The position numbers and the translations under genes are program-made. Source: Deltaproteobacteria bacterium (GTDB lineage: Bacteria > JAEEML01). From it: DNA of 10,248 nt. Where the stretch lies: contig JAEEML010000010.1 in NCBI GenBank assembly GCA_016283195.1, positions 1 to 10,248 on the forward strand, given 5' to 3'. Position 1 is the first letter of the stretch, and each line of letters opens with the position of its first letter. Below, in pieces: positions 1 to 6,642 of the stretch. A model generated the notes under the pieces. It was not told where the DNA came from, searched no databases, and saw only the letters and a program-made list of their open reading frames with translations.

Positions 1-137
1 ATCCGCAACTCCCGGTGATTATAGATTTTATTCGTGCTGAACTTGAGCGGCAAAAGGCCATTTCCATAGATCTTACGGCAGATAATAAAAAAGATATCTC
101 GGCGCTCAATCGCTGCCTGGCGGAGGTGATTAGGTAG
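1..137 (+). CDS. C-terminal end of an unidentified protein (5' truncated)
   Basis: An open frame enters from the left edge (first full codon at base 3) and ends at TAG 135-137, giving 44 residues that begin PQLPVIIDFIRAELE and end CLAEVIR. The fragment is mostly charged and helix-like, with no catalytic motif. The opening LPVIIDFIRAEL resembles the final helix of LysR-type regulator effector domains, but the roughly 30 further residues do not fit that well, so I assign no function. The other two forward frames stop early (bases 16-18 and 38-40), which supports this one. It is convergent with pnkp, whose stop is 118 bases away. Confidence 0.5.
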   Translation, partial: PQLPVIIDFIRAELERQKAISIDLTADNKKDISALNRCLAEVIR

Positions 138-255
138 GCAAGGTGCCGCGGGCGGCTCTCCTTACCCCGCACTATGCTGTGCCCCTCTATTTTTACCAAT
201 GGTGAGTGTTGGGGTGGGGATGAAAATGTAGAGTGTGTTAGCGCTAAGGAATGCG
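138..255. other. Convergent intergenic spacer with weak hairpins
   Basis: This spacer separates the end of the left-edge plus-strand gene from the end of pnkp. It holds an imperfect GC-rich inverted repeat (AAGG-GCCGC at 140-149 with GCGGC at 152-156 and CCTT at 160-163). A short GCAC/GTGC stem (169-172/179-182) is followed by a TTTTT run at 190-194. A TAGCGC/GCGCTA stem (239-244/253-258) includes the pnkp stop codon. One of these may end transcription, but none is a textbook intrinsic terminator with a T-run directly after a strong stem. Confidence 0.3.
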
Positions 256-2826
256 CTACAGCCGGGGATCCACCGGCTCGCTCTCCAGCGCCAATACACC
301 AAAAGCGCATTCATGTACCCGATAAAGCGGCTCATTTTTAACAAAACGGTTAAGCCCCTCAAGTCCCAGCGCAAATTCTTTGAGCGCCAGGCGCCGCTTG
401 TGGTTAAGTGAGCGGACTTTAAGTCTTTTAAGATGCTCCGGTGTCAAATATTCCGGCCCGTAAATAATGCGCAAATATTCCCGCCCGCGGCATTTTATCG
501 CCGGTTGCAAGAGCTTTTGCCCTAAAAAGGCGGTATATGTTTCCGGTTTTACCACCATGCCTTCGCCGCCGCTTGCCGTCAGCTTGAGCCACCAGCTAAC
601 ACCGGCTTGCACACTCTCACTATCGGCGGTATCTACTTCCAAATAGGGAGTGGCGATAAAAATATTATCAATGCCGGTAAAATATTTGCGGATATTTTCC
701 ATGTGCCAGCTGTGCTTTTCCCGGCCAAAAACCTGCCCTTCGGTTGCCAAAATGTGGAAGGGAGCCAGGCGAAAATCATTAACGCTGTTTACCGGCCAGG
801 AGTACTCGCGGTAGGCTTTTATATACTGCTCTATAGCTTGCGCTTTTTCCTGATAGCGCGTTACGAGCTCATTAAGATTGACATTTTGCCCGGAGGTGAG
901 GGCTGCTACCTCCGGCGCGCTACCCGGCCGCCCGGCGGCAGCTTTTAGGGCCAAAGAGGCCGCTTTGAGGCTGTTTTTGGCCGCATTGCCTGTTGTGGCA
1001 TATTGGCTCAAAATGAGCCCCTTGGCCTTTTCCGACCAGGGCATGAGCTCACAATCCAGGCAGAGCCAGTCGGTTTTAAAATCAGCATAAAATCCCGTTT
1101 TACGGAGCACACTACTTAGGCGGCCCAGAATTTCCTTTTCCACATTTTCAGCACTAAAAAAGCGCCGCCCGGTGCGGGTGTAAATAATGCCGCGCTCGCC
1201 GTTTTTTATACCAAAGCGCCTGGCGGCCGTCTCCGGCGAATCACAAAGCACGATAACTGCCCGTGAACCCATGTGTTTTTGCTCACAAATAACCTTTTGC
1301 ACTCCCTGGCTTTTATAATATTCAAAAGCTTCCAGGGGGTGCTCCAGATAATCATCCAGAGGGCTGGTTTCGCAGGGCGACATGGTGGGCGGCAGGTAGA
1401 TGAGCCAGTGCGGGTCGGCAGCAAAACGCGACATTATTTCCAGCGCGGCGGCAGAGTTATTCTCATGAATATCAATGCCCGTCATGAGCTCGGTTTCAAT
1501 ATGCAGCTTTTTGTTTACATCGCTCAAAGTGAGCAAATCACCAAGACCGGCCTCATCCTCATCGGCCCAGGGTTTTATTCTTTCGGCATATTGTTTAAGC
1601 GCGGGCACGGAGACAATCTCCCGCTCCGGATAGCGCAAAGCGCTCAATTTGCCGCCGTAAGCACAGCCGGTATCAATACAATAGGTGTTGTTTTTAGCCA
1701 CAACTTTGCGGGCAGAAATATGGCCATAGACAATAGTGGCCCGCCCGCGGTAGTCGGCCGCCCAGTCGATTCTTTGCGGCAGGCCATATTCATCTGGCTC
1801 GCCACTTGTTTCGCCGTAGAGGCAAAATTCTCTGATGCAGGCCGAAGTGCGGCCGATATATTCTTCTTTTATGCCGGCATGGGTAATCACCAATTTGCCG
1901 TCATCGAGCACATAATGGCTGATGAGGCTGTCTATAAATTCTGCCGCCTCTTTTTTAAAAGCGGGATCGGCCGCGGCAAATTCGGCTTCTGTTTTATCAA
2001 AACCATGTTGCATTGAGGGATTTTTGCCGTTTAAATAGCGCAAAAGTTTGGCATCGTGATTGCCGGGCACAGCCAGCGCTCCGGCCTCTTTAACTTGGCG
2101 CATTACCAGCTTGAGGGCAGCTATATTCTCTGCGCCACGGTCGCAAAAATCACCCAAAAAAGCCAGGCGCCGCCCGGCAGGGTGGTAGTAAAGGCCAGCT
2201 TTTTCTTCATAGCCCAATTTGGCCAAAAGCAGCTTTAATTCTTCATAGCAGCCGTGAATATCGCCGATTATATCAAAAGGGCCGTGTTCAGAACGCTTGT
2301 CAGTCCAGAGCTTTTGACGAATAATTTCAATATCTTCGAGCTCTTCCGGCGTATTTATCTCATAGACAAACCGAAAGCCCTCTTGGCGCAGATTTTTAAG
2401 AGAGTAGCGGGTATCTCGCGCGTGCTGGCGAATGACCTGGGCTGGCAGGCGGCGCTCGGCGCGCGCTTTATTGCGCTCCAGGAGAATATTTTCCGGCATG
2501 TTGAGCACAATAGCCACCGCGTGCACATTTTGCTCATGGGCCAGGGCGAGCACTCTGGCCCGGGCGCTTTTTTTGATATTGGTGGCGTCTATGACCGTGA
2601 GCTTCATCTGTTTGAGGCGCTTTTGGGCGGCGTAATAGAGCAGGTCAAAAGCTTCGGCCGAAATGCTCTGGTCGTTTTCGTCGTCACATATCATGCCGCG
2701 GAAAAAGTCGGAGGAGAGCACCTCGGTGGGCTTAAAATACTTTTGGGCAAAGGTTGATTTGCCGGAAGAAGAAGAACCCACCAGCGCCACTAGGGAGAAT
2801 TCCGGGATTTCTATTTGCTTAGTCAT
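256..2826 (-). CDS. pnkp: Pnkp: RNA end-healing and sealing enzyme (polynucleotide kinase-phosphatase-ligase)
   Basis: A trifunctional RNA-repair enzyme of 856 residues, close to the ~870 aa Clostridium thermocellum protein. Residues 1-170 are the 5'-OH kinase, with P-loop GSSSSGKST (17-25, Lys23) and SSDFFR (Asp40, Arg43). Residues ~184-405 are a calcineurin-type phosphatase for 2',3'-cyclic or 3'-phosphate ends: GDIHG (Asp189, His191), GDFCDRG (226-231), PGNHD (Asn256, His257), THAG (His316), YGH (His369) and IDTG (Asp385). Residues ~435-856 are the adenylyltransferase/ligase: KHMGSR (Lys517, the AMP-accepting lysine), DCELMPW (591-597), EGMVVKP (755-761), KCRGREYLRI (from 778) and the conserved tail CAFGVLALESEPVDPRL. 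The ATG at 2826 was chosen because family members begin a few residues before IPELSL and because it overlaps the hen1 stop by 8 bases (ATGACTAA). An in-frame start at 2871 would lie deep inside hen1. A GGGAG sits 12 bases upstream, so translation is probably coupled to hen1. In this family the ligase needs Hen1 for full activity. All key residues are present. Confidence 0.96.
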   Translation of the reverse strand: MTKQIEIPEFSLVALVGSSSSGKSTFAQKYFKPTEVLSSDFFRGMICDDENDQSISAEAFDLLYYAAQKRLKQMKLTVIDATNIKKSARARVLALAHEQNVHAVAIVLNMPENILLERNKARAERRLPAQVIRQHARDTRYSLKNLRQEGFRFVYEINTPEELEDIEIIRQKLWTDKRSEHGPFDIIGDIHGCYEELKLLLAKLGYEEKAGLYYHPAGRRLAFLGDFCDRGAENIAALKLVMRQVKEAGALAVPGNHDAKLLRYLNGKNPSMQHGFDKTEAEFAAADPAFKKEAAEFIDSLISHYVLDDGKLVITHAGIKEEYIGRTSACIREFCLYGETSGEPDEYGLPQRIDWAADYRGRATIVYGHISARKVVAKNNTYCIDTGCAYGGKLSALRYPEREIVSVPALKQYAERIKPWADEDEAGLGDLLTLSDVNKKLHIETELMTGIDIHENNSAAALEIMSRFAADPHWLIYLPPTMSPCETSPLDDYLEHPLEAFEYYKSQGVQKVICEQKHMGSRAVIVLCDSPETAARRFGIKNGERGIIYTRTGRRFFSAENVEKEILGRLSSVLRKTGFYADFKTDWLCLDCELMPWSEKAKGLILSQYATTGNAAKNSLKAASLALKAAAGRPGSAPEVAALTSGQNVNLNELVTRYQEKAQAIEQYIKAYREYSWPVNSVNDFRLAPFHILATEGQVFGREKHSWHMENIRKYFTGIDNIFIATPYLEVDTADSESVQAGVSWWLKLTASGGEGMVVKPETYTAFLGQKLLQPAIKCRGREYLRIIYGPEYLTPEHLKRLKVRSLNHKRRLALKEFALGLEGLNRFVKNEPLYRVHECAFGVLALESEPVDPRL

Positions 2827-4204
2827 ATTTGCTAAAAACTCCCATTTGAGTTGGCGCGCCTGCCGCCTCATCTGCCGCGCCGATGCCGCTTATTTTTACG
2901 GAATAGCCAAATTTATCGGCCACTTCTCCCGCCCAGGCGGCAAACTCGGCCCGCGTCCATTCAAAACGGTGGTCGGGATGGCGCAGGCTGTTATCCTCTA
3001 ATTTGGCGTAATTCTTGTTATATTCGCTATTTGGAGTGGTGATAATCACCGTTTTCGGGGCGGCAAATTCAAAGAGAATGCGCGCAAAAGCGGGCAGGCG
3101 CAAGGGCTCGATATGCTCGATAACTTCAATAACGGCAGCGCAGTCGTAGCCTTTAAAGCGCTCGTCGCGGTAGGTTAGGGAGGCTTGAATGAGGGTCAAT
3201 TTTTCTCTTATATTTTCCGGCAGTTGCTCTGTTTTCAGCCGGGCTGCTGCCTTTTCCAGCGCCGAGACAGCCACATCGGCGGCTGTCACCCTTTTTATCT
3301 GTGCTTCTTTTAATAAGAGAGCCGTGAGCCGCCCCTCGCCGCAGCCCAGGTCGATGACACTTTGGGCGCCGCTATTTAAAATAGCCGCTTTTACAGTGGT
3401 GAGCCGCTCGCTATTTAGCGGATTATGCGCCGCTTTTTCCGCTGAAATTTCCGCCTGTTCGCTCTCTTCTTCACCGGGCGGCAAAAGAGCTTTCAGCGCC
3501 GCATGCACATAGCTCTTTCTGGCGGCCAGATAGCGGCGAGTGATCTTTTCTTTGGCTGGGTGCTTTTCCAGCCAGCCGCTACCGTGTTTAAGCAGCTTAT
3601 CTATCTCGTCTTCGGCGGTGTAATAGTGCTTTTTAGGGTCAAAAACAGGAATTAAAACATATAGATGATTGAGTAGCTCCGTGAGGCGCAGCGTGCCTTT
3701 AAGGGTTAAATTGATATAAGGCGAGGGGCCCCATTCCGGAAAGCGCTCATCCAGCAAAGTGCGCTCTATGGTCACTGTGTAACCAAGCGGTTCAAAGAGC
3801 TCATGAGCCAGGTTTTGTGCGCCGTTATCCTTTAGCGAATAGAGGGTGGCGCTCAGATTCAAGGCTTTTTGTAGCAAATCCGGGCGTTTTTCGCAGCGGC
3901 CGCTTAAGGCAGTGCTTAAAACACGGGCAATAGCGGTGCTCATAAATGAAGTAGTGGCGTAGGGGCGGTCGTTTACATAATCAAAAAGGCCGCCTTCGCC
4001 GCTGCCATCTTTGCCTCTGGCCAGATCCAGCGGGTCGATATCCAGCAAAAGAGCGGCAGTGGTGCGGAAAGAGCTCACTTCCGGGTAAAAGAAGTAGGCC
4101 CGGCCAAAAGAGAGCTCAAATTGCTGCGGCCGCTCCGGGTTCTTGTGCAGCAAAAAGCCAATCTCCTGGCTATTGGGGCCGGTATGAGTGATAGTAAGTA
4201 ACAA
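2819..4204 (-). CDS. hen1: Hen1: 3'-terminal RNA ribose 2'-O-methyltransferase
   Basis: Bacterial Hen1 partners Pnkp. It methylates the 2'-OH of the 3'-terminal ribose of cleaved RNA before sealing, so that the repaired site resists recutting by ribotoxins. The protein is 461 residues, the usual family size. The N-terminal ~240 residues are the Hen1-specific domain that binds and activates the Pnkp ligase; it starts with the family signature MLLTIT followed by IGFLLHKNPER. An acidic linker (PPGEEESEQ, ~242-250) leads into the SAM-dependent methyltransferase. That domain has VIDLGCGEGR (283-292) for SAM binding, EVIEH (Glu360, Glu363, His364) and LRHPDHRFEW (His409 or His412), matching the Glu-Glu-His-His metal site of Hen1 enzymes, and IITTPNSEYN (388-397). 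The start codon is TTG at 4204; family N-terminus alignment and a GGAGG six bases upstream support it. The 3' end overlaps pnkp by 8 bases. This is the first gene of the two-gene operon and probably its transcriptional head. Confidence 0.95.
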   Translation of the reverse strand: MLLTITHTGPNSQEIGFLLHKNPERPQQFELSFGRAYFFYPEVSSFRTTAALLLDIDPLDLARGKDGSGEGGLFDYVNDRPYATTSFMSTAIARVLSTALSGRCEKRPDLLQKALNLSATLYSLKDNGAQNLAHELFEPLGYTVTIERTLLDERFPEWGPSPYINLTLKGTLRLTELLNHLYVLIPVFDPKKHYYTAEDEIDKLLKHGSGWLEKHPAKEKITRRYLAARKSYVHAALKALLPPGEEESEQAEISAEKAAHNPLNSERLTTVKAAILNSGAQSVIDLGCGEGRLTALLLKEAQIKRVTAADVAVSALEKAAARLKTEQLPENIREKLTLIQASLTYRDERFKGYDCAAVIEVIEHIEPLRLPAFARILFEFAAPKTVIITTPNSEYNKNYAKLEDNSLRHPDHRFEWTRAEFAAWAGEVADKFGYSVKISGIGAADEAAGAPTQMGVFSKYD

Positions 4205-4210
4205 ATGGAG

Positions 4211-4215
4211 CCTCC
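4211..4215 (-). promoter_or_regulatory. Ribosome binding site of hen1 (decides a TTG start)
   Basis: On the minus strand GGAGG lies six bases before the TTG at 4204-4202. It fixes the non-ATG start, which also gives the canonical MLLTIT N-terminus. The site is part of a small dyad (GGAG at 4212-4215 and CTCC at 4207-4210), too tight to fold by itself. Confidence 0.75.
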
Positions 4216-4235
4216 GTTTTTAAGGTGTGGCCATT

Positions 4236-4255
4236 TTTGCTGTTAGGGCAGCAAA
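4236..4255 (-). promoter_or_regulatory. Perfect inverted repeat in the hen1 leader (operator or 5' mRNA hairpin)
   Basis: TTTGCTG (4236-4242) and CAGCAAA (4249-4255) form a perfect 7-base inverted repeat around a 6-base loop. It lies between the predicted transcription start (about 4259) and the hen1 ribosome site. It could be a repressor operator overlapping the start of transcription or a hairpin at the 5' end of the mRNA. No T-run follows, so it is unlikely to be an attenuator. Function is inferred from position only. Confidence 0.4.
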
Positions 4256-4265
4256 TTTAGCAGTA

Positions 4266-4293
4266 AAAATAGCATAATAATATAATATGTCAA
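4266..4293 (-). promoter_or_regulatory. Predicted sigma-70 type promoter of the hen1-pnkp operon
   Basis: On the minus strand a perfect TTGACA -35 box (4293-4288) is followed after 16 bases by TATTTT (4271-4266), a 4/6 match to the -10 consensus. TGC directly before it (4274-4272) makes an extended -10. The expected start of transcription is near 4259, giving a leader of about 55 bases. The setting is very AT-rich, so a chance match is possible, but the full -35 plus extended -10 at the right distance is persuasive. Confidence 0.6.
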
Positions 4294-4438
4294 TACTAAA
4301 TTCTGAAAGTACAGGATCACATCTACTCAATAAAGATATCGCTAGGAAGCAATTTAACGAACAGGGCAGATATTAAAGAAAATAATAATAGATTTTCCTG
4401 GATTATGCAGGCTATTCCGTTATATTGAACAGCGGTTG

Positions 4439-4455
4439 CTTGTGTGCCTCACAAG
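4439..4455 (+). repeat. Inverted repeat upstream of the M28 peptidase gene
   Basis: CTTGTG (4439-4444) and CACAAG (4450-4455) are perfect inverted copies separated by five bases, 57 bases before the peptidase start. No T-run follows, so it is not a terminator. It could be a transcription-factor half-site pair, but at six bases per arm it may also be chance. Confidence 0.25.
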
Positions 4456-4512
4456 TTGCGAGTTTACGCTAAGTTGGCTTTTTTAATCAATTTTAACAAG
4501 CTATGCTAAAAC

Positions 4513-5703
4513 ATGATACCAAATAACGACTGGATTTCCGAACAAATCAAATATGTTTGCGATAATTATCAAAAACGGGCAGCCGGTTCTCAAAGTGTGC
4601 GCCGGTGCATGGAATTCATGGCCGAGCAGGTTAAACCGTGGGCCGACAAAGTGCAAATAGAGCCTTTTACCTTGCATCGCCAGCCATTTGTGGGCAGTAT
4701 TCCATTGCTCTCGCTTGTCGGTTTAAGCGGCATTATTTGTTTTGCTTTATCATGTGTTTGGCCCTCTTCTCTCCTTGCCATCATGAGTCCGCTGCTACTT
4801 GCCGCGTCTTTTATATTCTGGTTTTTGGAATTTGGCCTTTATCGGCAGGCTATTGATTTTTTATTTCCCAAATATCAAGCAATTAATGTTTTTGCCGCCA
4901 GAAAAGCCAAAATAGAGTCGCGCCGGCGCATTATTATTGCCGGCCATGCCGATGCCGCTTATGAAATGACTTTTTTCCTAAAGCTTAAGGCCTGGCAAAT
5001 TTATACCCTCATCATTTTAACCATTCTTGGCATGATATCTTGTTTGGTTATTGGCATTATACATGCCATTGGTGCTAGTGCTGCTGCTATGCCGCTTTTT
5101 GCTGGCATCGAAGCCCTCTCTTTTGTTATTTTTTTACCTTGGCTGTTCTTTATCAATTGGAAAAGAGTTGTAGATGGTGCCAATGATAATCTCACCGGCT
5201 GTTATATTGGGCTAAATATTTTGCGCGAAATGGCCCAAAATGACGAGCGCCTTAATTATACCGATGTCTGCTGCCTGATTACCGATGGTGAAGAAAGCGG
5301 CCTTAGAGGGGCAATTGCCTACGCCCGCGAGCATCAAAAGGAATTGCTTGAAAGTAATACCATTGTTATCGCCCTAGATACTATTCATGATCCCAAGGAA
5401 CTCGCTATTTACCATCGCGGTATCAATTTTACGCAAAAAAATAGCCCGGATGTTTGCGCTTTAATCGCCGAAGCTGCTAAGTCTTGCAATCTTCATGTGC
5501 CTTATACCGATTTCTATCCCGGGGCAACAGATGCCGAGGCCTTTTCGCGCTATGGTGTAAAAGCCGCAGCAATTTGTGCTGTTCAGCATTCTCCCACTGA
5601 TTACTACCATACGCGGCGCGACACCTCTGATAATATTAATGCGGAATGTATAAATATTACTCAAACGCTCGTAAAAACGGCTATGAGATTATATGATGAA
5701 TAA
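4513..5703 (+). CDS. M28-family zinc exopeptidase-like protein with membrane segments inside the catalytic domain
   Basis: This 396-residue protein carries the metal-binding plan of peptidase family M28 (di-zinc aminopeptidases). The motifs in order are GHADAAYE (His145), DGANDNLTG (bridging Asp225), TDGEESGLRGA (catalytic Glu260, zinc ligand Glu261), ALDTI (Asp289), PGATDAEAFSRYGV (337-349) and YHTRRDT (His366). It lacks an N-terminal signal peptide. Hydrophobic stretches at about 61-83 and 86-106 precede the first ligand. Two more, about 163-186 and 194-214, sit between His145 and Asp225, so a membrane hairpin is inserted in the peptidase fold. It is probably an integral inner-membrane peptidase; the substrate is unknown. 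The N-terminal segment (AAGSQSVRRCMEFMAEQV) resembles the usual M28 lead-in. No good Shine-Dalgarno precedes the ATG, so the start rests on homology. It probably shares a transcript with the downstream hydrolase. Confidence 0.85.
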   Translation: MIPNNDWISEQIKYVCDNYQKRAAGSQSVRRCMEFMAEQVKPWADKVQIEPFTLHRQPFVGSIPLLSLVGLSGIICFALSCVWPSSLLAIMSPLLLAASFIFWFLEFGLYRQAIDFLFPKYQAINVFAARKAKIESRRRIIIAGHADAAYEMTFFLKLKAWQIYTLIILTILGMISCLVIGIIHAIGASAAAMPLFAGIEALSFVIFLPWLFFINWKRVVDGANDNLTGCYIGLNILREMAQNDERLNYTDVCCLITDGEESGLRGAIAYAREHQKELLESNTIVIALDTIHDPKELAIYHRGINFTQKNSPDVCALIAEAAKSCNLHVPYTDFYPGATDAEAFSRYGVKAAAICAVQHSPTDYYHTRRDTSDNINAECINITQTLVKTAMRLYDE

Positions 5704-5760
5704 GGCTTTAAAAAAAAATGAAATTTTCGGAAAACAGCCTGCTACTGAAAGAATGATTGT

Positions 5761-5765
5761 GAGGG
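5761..5765 (+). promoter_or_regulatory. Ribosome binding site of the alpha/beta hydrolase gene
   Basis: GAGGG lies nine bases before ATG 5775 and supports that start. The 71-base gap after the peptidase stop has no convincing terminator, which fits co-transcription. Confidence 0.6.
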
Positions 5766-5774
5766 AAATTATTT

Positions 5775-6605
5775 ATGATTGAGCATACTTATACGACGCA
5801 ATGCGGCAGTATTCATTATTGGGTAAATAAGAGCGCAGAACATAATTGCCCGCAGTTGATTTTTCTGCCGGGGCTAACTGCCGACCACCGGCTTTTCGAG
5901 AAACAAATCGAGTATTTTAGCGGGCGCTATCCGCTTTTTGTCTGGGATGCGCCAGGCCATGCTGCTTCCTGGCCCTTTGAGTTTAATTTTACCTTGGCGG
6001 ATAAGGCTAAGTGGCTGGATGAAATTCTTGTTAAAGAAGAATTTGAAAATCCGCTAATTATCGGGCAATCTATGGGCGGGTATGTGGGGCAAGTCTATGC
6101 GCAGTTATTCCCGGAAAAGCTTAGAGGCTTTATTTCCGTTGATTCAGCACCCTTGCAGCGCCAATACTTAACAGCTGCGGAAATATGGCTCTTAAAGAGA
6201 ATGGAGCCGGTTTACCGCTATTATCCTTGGAAAGCGCTCCTAAAAGGCGGCACTAATGGCGTTGCTACATCAGAATATGGCCGCAGTCTTATGCGTAGCA
6301 TTATGCTGGTTTATGATGGTGATAAAGAGCGCTATGCCAAACTTGCCGGTCACGGTTTCCGCATATTGGCTGAAGCGCTGGAAGCCAATCTCCCCTATGA
6401 GATTAGGTGCCCGGCGCTTCTTATTTGCGGTGATAAAGATCGCGCTGGTTCTTGTATCAGGTATAATAGAGCTTGGCACAAGAAAACGGGCATTCCAATT
6501 GAATGGATCAAAGGGGCAGGGCATAATTCCAATACCGATGCCCCGGAAATAGTTAACCACTTAATTGAAAAGCAGATTTCCTCTATACAAAAAGAGAATT
6601 TTTAG
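5775..6605 (+). CDS. Alpha/beta hydrolase fold protein
   Basis: A complete 276-residue cytoplasmic protein of the single-domain alpha/beta hydrolase class. FLPGLTADH (30-38) gives the oxyanion-hole loop after beta-3, and WDAPGHAAS (57-65) the next conserved loop. GQSMGG (97-102) is the nucleophile elbow with Ser99. ICGDKDRAGS (217-226) supplies the acid, most likely Asp222, and GAGHNSN (247-253) the catalytic His250. A helical cap runs about 125-205. There is no signal peptide. The motif set fits esterases, lipases and related C-C hydrolases; the substrate cannot be read from sequence. It lies 71 bases behind the M28 peptidase gene on the same strand, so the two may form a small peptide- or ester-processing operon, but no direct link is visible. 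It converges on the PilZ gene 37 bases downstream. Confidence 0.88.
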   Translation: MIEHTYTTQCGSIHYWVNKSAEHNCPQLIFLPGLTADHRLFEKQIEYFSGRYPLFVWDAPGHAASWPFEFNFTLADKAKWLDEILVKEEFENPLIIGQSMGGYVGQVYAQLFPEKLRGFISVDSAPLQRQYLTAAEIWLLKRMEPVYRYYPWKALLKGGTNGVATSEYGRSLMRSIMLVYDGDKERYAKLAGHGFRILAEALEANLPYEIRCPALLICGDKDRAGSCIRYNRAWHKKTGIPIEWIKGAGHNSNTDAPEIVNHLIEKQISSIQKENF

Positions 6606-6642
6606 AGAGTGCTTGGCTATTAAAAAAATATATGCCCAAAAA

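Larger units (their letters stand above)
4205..4512. other. AT-rich divergent intergenic region between hen1 and the M28 peptidase gene
   Basis: The hen1 side (about 4205-4293) holds a ribosome site, a hairpin and a promoter candidate. The middle (about 4300-4420) is strongly A+T rich (for example 15 of 60 bases are G or C in 4261-4320) with no credible open frame or RNA gene. The peptidase side holds a TATATT at 4421-4426, a 5/6 match to a -10 box but with only a poor -35 (CTGGAT, 4398-4403). It also has the inverted repeat at 4439-4455. I see no tRNA-like cloverleaf and no insertion-sequence ends. Confidence 0.6.

Noticed and set aside
1273-2016. A 247-codon plus-strand open frame
   Set aside because: It lies antisense to the pnkp phosphatase region, has no recognisable domain and no ribosome site; it is a shadow of the real gene.
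2254-2757. A 167-codon plus-strand open frame
   Set aside because: It is antisense to the Pnkp kinase domain, whose motifs are unmistakable on the other strand.
2827-2871. Upstream in-frame start for Pnkp at 2871
   Set aside because: It would add 15 residues inside the hen1 coding region. The ATG at 2826 matches the family N-terminus and overlaps the hen1 stop.
4220-4234. Four-codon open frame (MATP) in the hen1 leader
   Set aside because: It has no ribosome site and is too short to separate from chance; no attenuator structure follows it.
4205-4260. Sigma-54 promoter for hen1, by analogy with RtcR-controlled rtcBA operons
   Set aside because: The minus strand has a TGGCC, but no GC element at the required -12 spacing; a sigma-70 type site fits better.
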